From positions 1 through 12,543 of the forward strand of contig JBQCDV010000239.1 in assembly GCA_051960855.1 (NCBI GenBank): a stretch of DNA of 12,543 bases. Reading direction: 5' to 3'. This DNA is from JBQCDV01 sp051960855 (GTDB lineage: Bacteria > Actinomycetota > Actinomycetes > JAJZTN01). A program made the translations under genes and the position numbers. Below, piece after piece: positions 4,811-10,003 of the stretch (positions are counted from its first letter, which is position 1; each line of letters opens with the position of its first letter). The notes under the pieces were generated by a model. The model saw nothing but the letters and a program-made list of their open reading frames with translations. It was not told the origin of the DNA and made no database searches.

Positions 4811-7810
4811 TCACCGCCTGGCGAGCGCCTCGCGGACGAGCTCGGGCAACGTCGACTGCCGAACGCAGGAGGCGGGGTCGGCCGCCGTCGTCAGCTGGTC
4901 GAGCTGCATCACGCAGCTGAACCCGTCCACCAGCAGGGCCGTCGGCTGCCCTGCCGCGACCCGTTCGCGCAGCCGCGGCAGCCAGAACTCCTCGCCGATG
5001 CGGCGCGAGACGGGCTCCTTGTGCGGCTCGTAGCCAAACGACCCCGCCAGGCCGCAGCACCCGGCGTCGAGGATCTCGACCTCGTAGCCCAGCCGCTCGA
5101 GCACCGCACGGTCGGCCTTCGGGGTGCCCACGGCCCGACCGTGGCAGTGGGGGTGGACGAGGACGCGACCGCGGTGGGGAGCGACGACAGCGGCGTTCGA
5201 GTCGGGGTCGCTCGTCGACATCGCACCGGGCGTCTGCAGCGCCGGTGAGAGCAGCAGCTGCTCGGAGACCGAGCGGGCCAAGGCGGCCAGCTTCGCTGCC
5301 CGGGGGTCGTCGGACAGCAGCGCGGGCAGCTCGTCACGGAAGGCCGCGAGGCACGAAGGCTCGGGGACGACGACCGGGACGTCGCGGTCGATCCAGGGCT
5401 GCAGCACGTCGAGCAGCTGCCGCAGGGTGCGCCGGGCCTGGGTCAGCAGACCGCCGTCGTAGAGGGTGCGTCCGCAGCACGCCCACTCCTGCGGCACTGC
5501 CACCCGCTCCCCGGCTGCGGACAGGGCCGCAACCGCGGCCTCGCCCATGCCGGGGCGGAAGCTGTCGGTGAAGGTGTCGGCGAACACGACGACGGTCGCG
5601 TCGGAGACGGGCGCGGACAGCCGAGCCAGCGGCGACTGCCGGAAGGGGGTGGCGGCAAATTTCGGGGCGGGGCGGCGTGTGGTGACACCTGCCGCGCGGC
5701 GCGCGAGGCGCCCCACGGGATGCTCACCCAGCCCGACGTTGGCCAGTGCAGGCACCCGCTTGGCGAGCCGCGCCGCCCAGGGGAGGAAACCCAGGGCGTA
5801 CATCACGCGGGGGCGGCGCCGCCCGGCCCAGTAGTGGGCCTCGAACTCCGACTTGTAGGTCGCCATGTCGACGTGGGTCGGGCAGTCGACCGCGCAGCCC
5901 TTGCAGGACAGGCAGAGGTCGAGAGCGTCGTGGACGTCGTCGTTGCGCCAGGTCTCCGGCGTCGCCTGGCCCTGCATCATCTCCGCCAGCAGCCGCGCGC
6001 GGCCACGGGTCGCGTGCCGTTCCTCGCCGGTGGCGCGGTAGGACGGGCACATCACGCCGGTGTCGGTGCGCCGGCAGCGCCCAACGCCGACGCAGCGGTC
6101 GGCCGCCTCCTGCAGCGAGCCGCCGTCGTCGACGAAGGCGAAGAACGTCGGCTGCAGCACGGTCTGCCGCAGCAGAGGGCCGTGCTTGAGGTTGGTGTCC
6201 AGCGGATAGGGGTCGACCAGCTTGCCGGGGTTCATCCGGTCGCGCGGGTCCCAGATCGCCTTGAACTGCCGGAAGGCCTCGATCAGCTCGGGACCGTACA
6301 TCCGCTCCAGCAGCTCGCCGCGGGCCTGCCCGTCGCCGTGCTCGCCGGACAGGGATCCCCCGTAGGACACGCAGATGTCGGCGGCCCGCTCGACGTAGGA
6401 CCGGTAGGCGGCCAGGCCCTCGAGGGTGTGCAGGTCGAAGGGGTTGCGGGTGTGCACGCAGCCCTGGCCGAAGTGGCCGTACCAGGCGCCGGAGTAGCCG
6501 TACTCCCCCCACAGCGCGGTGATCTCGCGCAGGTAGGCGCCAAGGTTGCGCGGCTCGACGGCCGCGTCCTCCCACCCCTCGTGGTTCGGGTGGTCCCCGG
6601 GCGGCCGCGCTGTCGCTCCCAGGCCCGACTCGCGGATCGCCCACACCCGGCGTTGCTCGCCGGCGCCGTCGTAACGCCGCCACGCGACGCCGTCGGGCAG
6701 GTTCGCCACGAAGGCGTCGGTGAGCCGGTCGGCCTCGGCCGGGTCGTCGTCCCCCAGCTCGGCGAGCAGCCAGCCCTCCCCCTCCGGCAGCAGCTCGAGA
6801 TGCTCGGTGTTGAGGTTGGCCTTCCGCATCTGCCGCACGAGCGTGATGTCGAAGCCCTCGAGGCCGAGCAGCGGCGCACTCTCCAGCAGCGAGGGCACCG
6901 CGTCGGCTGCCAGGAAGATGTCGGGGTATCCGAGGACGACGACGCGCCGGTGCCGGGGCGAGTGGCTCAGGTGCAGCGTCGCCTCGGTGACGACGACGCA
7001 CGTCGACTCGCTGCCGACCAGAGCGCGGGCGACGTGGAAGCCCTTCTCCGGTAGCAGGTCGTCGAGGTTGTAGCCGGAGACGCGACGAGGAATGTCGGGG
7101 AAGCGCTCCCGGACCAGCTCGGCATACCGGCGAGACAGCTCCCGGAGGCCACCGAGGATGCGCGCCTTCTCGCCACCGTCGCCGACCGCGCGGGCGTAGG
7201 CCTCGTCGCTGTAAGCGCCAACGTCGAGGACCTCGCCGCCGTAGGTCGCGACGCGCAGCGCGGCCACGTTGTCGACCGTCTTGCCGGCGAACAAGGCGTG
7301 GGTCCCGCACGAGTTGTTGCCGATCATCCCGCCGAGGGTGCACCAGGCGTGGGTAGCCGGGTCGGGGCCGAAGGTCAGCCCGTGCTCCTCGGCGGCCGCC
7401 CGCAGGTCGTCCAGCACGACACCGGGCTGAACACGGGCCGTCTTCGTCGTCGGGTCGATCTCGAGGATGCGGTTCATGTGGCGCGAGAAGTCGAGCACCA
7501 CCGCGACATTGCAGGTCTGGCCGGCCAGACCGGTCCCCGCGCCCCGCGAGAGGACTGGCGCGTCGTGCTCCGCGCAGACCCGCAGGGTGGCGACGACGTC
7601 GTTCTCGTCGAGGGGGAAGACGACCCCGAGGGGGATCTGCCGGTAGTTGGAGGAGTCCGCCGCGTAGAGCGCGCGCGCCTGCGAGTCGAACCGCACCTCG
7701 CCCCGAACGGCGTCGCGCAGGGCGTGCGCGAGCCGCTCGCGTGCAGCGTCGTCGAGCGGGCTGCGGTCGACGTCACTGCCGGGAGCGGGACGCTCCTCCA
7801 TGAGGGTCAC
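4811..7810 (-). CDS. FAD/Fe-S D-2-hydroxyacid dehydrogenase (YdiJ/Dld type)
   Basis: Large flavin dehydrogenase for a D-2-hydroxy acid, most likely D-2-hydroxyglutarate or D-lactate, passing electrons through Fe-S clusters. The 999 residues are close to E. coli YdiJ. A PCMH FAD domain (about 57-280) contains SRGAGTGLAGQ (88-98) and GGMIGNNSCG (160-169). The FAD-oxidase C domain (about 290-535) contains HFGQGCVHTR (446-455), GEHGDG (489-494) and DPRDRMNPGK (521-530); H446, H453 and E490 match the metal-site spacing of D-2HG dehydrogenases. Then come a C573/C579/C588-P motif lacking the middle cysteine (V576), a full C633-x2-C-x2-C-x3-C643-P cluster, and two CCG modules (C778-C779; C889 with C918-C919). 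No membrane segment is evident. Start is GTG at 7810, 15 bases after the serA stop; ATG at 7801 is the alternative. Placement after serA favours D-2-hydroxyglutarate, but D-lactate is not excluded. Confidence 0.9.
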   Translation of the reverse strand: MTLMEERPAPGSDVDRSPLDDAARERLAHALRDAVRGEVRFDSQARALYAADSSNYRQIPLGVVFPLDENDVVATLRVCAEHDAPVLSRGAGTGLAGQTCNVAVVLDFSRHMNRILEIDPTTKTARVQPGVVLDDLRAAAEEHGLTFGPDPATHAWCTLGGMIGNNSCGTHALFAGKTVDNVAALRVATYGGEVLDVGAYSDEAYARAVGDGGEKARILGGLRELSRRYAELVRERFPDIPRRVSGYNLDDLLPEKGFHVARALVGSESTCVVVTEATLHLSHSPRHRRVVVLGYPDIFLAADAVPSLLESAPLLGLEGFDITLVRQMRKANLNTEHLELLPEGEGWLLAELGDDDPAEADRLTDAFVANLPDGVAWRRYDGAGEQRRVWAIRESGLGATARPPGDHPNHEGWEDAAVEPRNLGAYLREITALWGEYGYSGAWYGHFGQGCVHTRNPFDLHTLEGLAAYRSYVERAADICVSYGGSLSGEHGDGQARGELLERMYGPELIEAFRQFKAIWDPRDRMNPGKLVDPYPLDTNLKHGPLLRQTVLQPTFFAFVDDGGSLQEAADRCVGVGRCRRTDTGVMCPSYRATGEERHATRGRARLLAEMMQGQATPETWRNDDVHDALDLCLSCKGCAVDCPTHVDMATYKSEFEAHYWAGRRRPRVMYALGFLPWAARLAKRVPALANVGLGEHPVGRLARRAAGVTTRRPAPKFAATPFRQSPLARLSAPVSDATVVVFADTFTDSFRPGMGEAAVAALSAAGERVAVPQEWACCGRTLYDGGLLTQARRTLRQLLDVLQPWIDRDVPVVVPEPSCLAAFRDELPALLSDDPRAAKLAALARSVSEQLLLSPALQTPGAMSTSDPDSNAAVVAPHRGRVLVHPHCHGRAVGTPKADRAVLERLGYEVEILDAGCCGLAGSFGYEPHKEPVSRRIGEEFWLPRLRERVAAGQPTALLVDGFSCVMQLDQLTTAADPASCVRQSTLPELVREALARR

Positions 7811-7825
7811 GGGTGGCGGCGCCTG

Positions 7826-9049
7826 TCAGAGGACCCGGAGGCGGACGGTCTCGGACAGGTCGCGCAGGCGCGTCACGAGCTCCTCGCTGCACGTCTGCGC
7901 GACGTCGGTGACCACGTAGCCCAGGTCGCCGGAGGTCGCCAGCTGCTGCCCCTCGATGTTGACCCCGGCGGCGGCGAAGACGGAGTTGATCCCGGCCAGC
8001 ACCCCGGGCACGTTGTGGTGCAGGTGGGCAAGGCGGGTCCCGGGCTGCTCGGCGACGTGCTGTGGCAGCTGCAGCCGCGGCACGTTGACCGAGAGCGTTG
8101 TCGTGCCCTCGCGCACGTAGTCGCGCAGCTTGCCGGCGACGAAGTTGCCGATGTCCTGCTGCGCCTCCTCCGTGCTGCCGCCGATGTGGGGCGTGAGGAT
8201 GACGTTGGGGAGCCCGCGCAGCACCGACACAAACTCCTCGCCGCGGCTGGCCGGCTCCACCGGGAAGACGTCGACGGCCGCACCGGCGATGTGACCCGAG
8301 GCGATGTGCTTGGCCAGCGCGTCGTAGTCGACGACGAAGCCGCGCGAGAGGTTGAGGAAGATCGAGCCCGGCCGCATCCGCGCGAACTGCTCCTCGCCGA
8401 ACAGCCCTTGGTTGCCCGGGCGCCCGTCGACGTGCAGCGTGACGATGTCGGCCTGCTCGAGGAGCTCTTCGAGGCTGCCGGCGGCGCGGGCGTTGCCCAG
8501 TGCCAGCTTGTCGGCGGTGTCGTAGAAGACGACCGACATGCCGAAGGCCTCGGCCAGCACCGACAGCTGCGTGCCGATATTGCCGTAGCCCACGATGCCG
8601 AGGGTCCGGCCGCGGACCTCGTGCGCACCCTCGGCGCTCTTGTCCCAGACGCCGTCGTGCATGCCCCGGTCCTTCTCGGTGAGGCGGCGCGTGAGCGCGA
8701 TGATCTCGCCCAGGGCGAGCTCGACGACGCTGCGGGTGTTGGAGTACGGGGCGTTGAAGACGGCGACGCCGCGACGTGCGGCCGCGGCCAGCTCGATCTG
8801 GTTGGTGCCGATGCAGAAGGCGCCCACGGCCAGCAGGTCGCGTCCGGCGTCGAGGACGGCCTCGGTCACATGGGTCTTGCTGCGGATGCCGAGCAGCGCG
8901 ACCCCCGGGAGGGCGTCGACGAGCTCGGCCTCGCTGTAGGCCTTCGTCACGGTGGTGACGTCCCAGCCCGCGGAGTCGAGCAGCGCGGCAGCGTCAGGGT
9001 GGATGTTCTCCAGCAGCAGGGCGCGGGGGCGACCGGTCGTCGCGTTCAC
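7826..9049 (-). CDS. serA: D-3-phosphoglycerate dehydrogenase, short E. coli type with ACT domain
   Basis: First enzyme of the phosphorylated serine pathway: oxidises 3-phosphoglycerate to 3-phosphohydroxypyruvate with NAD. At 407 residues it matches E. coli SerA (410) rather than the longer actinobacterial form with an extra intervening domain. Visible features are GIRSKTH (R56, substrate loop), GAFCIGTNQI (76-85), NAPYSNTRS (99-107), the NAD motif GYGNIG (154-159) with D177, and catalytic R236 (LSRG), E265 (VFPVEP) and H288 (TPHIGGST). The C-terminal ACT domain (about 338-407) keeps H344, N346 and N364, the serine-binding residues of E. coli SerA, so feedback inhibition by L-serine is expected. 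The start is GTG at 9049 because GAGGAG sits five bases upstream; the open frame beyond it has no family similarity. It heads a likely operon with the FAD/Fe-S dehydrogenase. Confidence 0.96.
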   Translation of the reverse strand: MNATTGRPRALLLENIHPDAAALLDSAGWDVTTVTKAYSEAELVDALPGVALLGIRSKTHVTEAVLDAGRDLLAVGAFCIGTNQIELAAAARRGVAVFNAPYSNTRSVVELALGEIIALTRRLTEKDRGMHDGVWDKSAEGAHEVRGRTLGIVGYGNIGTQLSVLAEAFGMSVVFYDTADKLALGNARAAGSLEELLEQADIVTLHVDGRPGNQGLFGEEQFARMRPGSIFLNLSRGFVVDYDALAKHIASGHIAGAAVDVFPVEPASRGEEFVSVLRGLPNVILTPHIGGSTEEAQQDIGNFVAGKLRDYVREGTTTLSVNVPRLQLPQHVAEQPGTRLAHLHHNVPGVLAGINSVFAAAGVNIEGQQLATSGDLGYVVTDVAQTCSEELVTRLRDLSETVRLRVL

Positions 9050-9184
9050 CGTGGCTCCTCGGGTAGCGCGTGCGGAATCGGACGCGCCGCGCCGTTGCGG
9101 CCGATCGTGCTCGTCCGTGACCCAGGCTACCGAGTCGTGTCCGCGGCTACCGGGACGTCTCGCATCGTGACGGCCCACCAGTGC
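9050..9184 (-). promoter_or_regulatory. serA upstream region: strong RBS, direct repeat, possible -10
   Basis: The 135 bases between the permease stop and the serA start are the largest gene-free stretch in the window and must hold the serA operon promoter if there is one. GAGGAG at 9055-9060 (minus strand) is a clear Shine-Dalgarno five bases before the GTG. The 8-mer CGGTAGCC (minus strand) occurs twice, at 9145-9152 and 9125-9132, start to start 20 bases or about two helical turns, which suits a regulator binding one DNA face. TAGCCT inside the proximal copy fits the loose actinobacterial TANNNT -10, but no good -35 pairs with it. The ribosome site is secure; promoter and operator are tentative. 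Confidence 0.45.
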
Positions 9185-9194
9185 TCAGCTGGTG
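9176..9194 (-). terminator. Possible weak hairpin at the permease stop codon
   Basis: CACCAG and CTGGTG form a six-base-pair stem around a seven-base loop that includes the permease stop. There is no T-run after it, so as an intrinsic terminator it is weak. It is the only candidate separating the transporter genes from serA on the same strand. Confidence 0.25.
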
Positions 9195-10003
9195 ATGTCC
9201 TTGCGCTGGAAGTGCCAGAACGCAGCAGCGGTCAGGACGACCGCATAGGCGAGCGACCACAGCGCCCCCCGCACCATCTGGTCCCACACGATCGTCGGGG
9301 ACAGCGCGTCGAGCCAGGCGTACTGGTAGTGGGTGGGCAAGGCGTTGCGGAGGTCACCGAGCGCCGTGACGGCGTCGAGGATGTTGCTGAGGATGACCAG
9401 CAGGACCGCGCCCCCGACGGCACCGAGCGGTGCGTCGGTCCAGACCCCCAGCAGGAACGCGAGCGCGGCGACGACCAGGAGCGTCAGGGCGATGTAGCCG
9501 ACGACGACAGCGAGCCGTGGCAGCGCCTCAGCCAGGGGCAGCGACGTTCCCAACGGGGAGCGGACCGGCCCCCAGCCGTAGACGGCACCGCCCAGGAGCA
9601 GGGCGACAAGCGGTAGCAGGACAAGGGCAATCGCACTTGTCGTCAATGCGACGAGAAGTTTTTGCCGGAGAAGCCGCGCTCGCGGCACGGGGATGGCGAG
9701 CAGATAGCGCAGACTCGACCAGCTGGCCTCGGAGGCGACCGTGTCGCCGTGGAAGAGCGCGACCACCACGACCAACAGGAAGCCGGTCGCGACGAAGAGC
9801 GTGAAGAGGACGAAGTTGCCGGCCCCGGCGGTCGCCAGGTCCACCAGGCTCGGGCCTCCCCTCCGGCTGCCGGTGTCGCCGCCGAGGGTGAAGGCGAGCA
9901 CCAGCAGGAAGGGCAGCAGGATCAGGAAGGCGAACGTCAGCTGGGTACGGCGGCGCCGCAGCTGGCGCCGCAGCTCCACTGGAAACGGTAGGCGCCGGCT
10001 CAC
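9185..10003 (-). CDS. ABC-2 type transporter permease
   Basis: Membrane half of an ABC exporter. The 272 residues hold about six hydrophobic segments: near 21-40, 64-84, 115-139, 163-188, 192-213 and 246-264. A basic N-terminus (LRRQLRRRR, 11-19) precedes the first. Between helices two and three lies SEASWSSLRYLLAIPVPR (91-108) then LLRQK, the cytoplasmic coupling segment typical of ABC-2 permeases (E-x-S/T-...-LL-x-x-P-V-x-R-x-x-L-L-x-x-K). The GTG start at 10003 overlaps the stop of the upstream hydrolase-ABC gene by four bases (GTGA), with a strong GGAGGAGG at 10008-10015, so the two are translationally coupled and almost certainly form one transporter. No second permease is seen, so a homodimer is likely. 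The exported substrate is unknown; the ATPase partner resembles bacitracin/lantibiotic-type exporters. Confidence 0.92.
   Translation of the reverse strand: MSRRLPFPVELRRQLRRRRTQLTFAFLILLPFLLVLAFTLGGDTGSRRGGPSLVDLATAGAGNFVLFTLFVATGFLLVVVVALFHGDTVASEASWSSLRYLLAIPVPRARLLRQKLLVALTTSAIALVLLPLVALLLGGAVYGWGPVRSPLGTSLPLAEALPRLAVVVGYIALTLLVVAALAFLLGVWTDAPLGAVGGAVLLVILSNILDAVTALGDLRNALPTHYQYAWLDALSPTIVWDQMVRGALWSLAYAVVLTAAAFWHFQRKDITS

Noticed and set aside
3347..5248. Long plus-strand open frame of 633 codons
   Set aside because: It lies antisense to the LLM-hemerythrin gene and the end of the dehydrogenase, has Arg/Asp/Val-rich composition without domain motifs, and is a high-GC shadow frame.
5720..7054. 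Plus-strand open frame of 444 codons
   Set aside because: It mirrors the third-position GC bias of the FAD/Fe-S dehydrogenase on the opposite strand and shows no protein-family motif.
9050..9178. Upstream extension of the serA frame to 9178
   Set aside because: GAGGAG five bases before the GTG at 9049 and the match in length to E. coli SerA place the start there; the extension is unlike any SerA.
7298..9616. Plus-strand open frame of 772 codons across serA
   Set aside because: It is antisense to serA and parts of its neighbours, which have complete motifs; no recognisable domain and no ribosome site.
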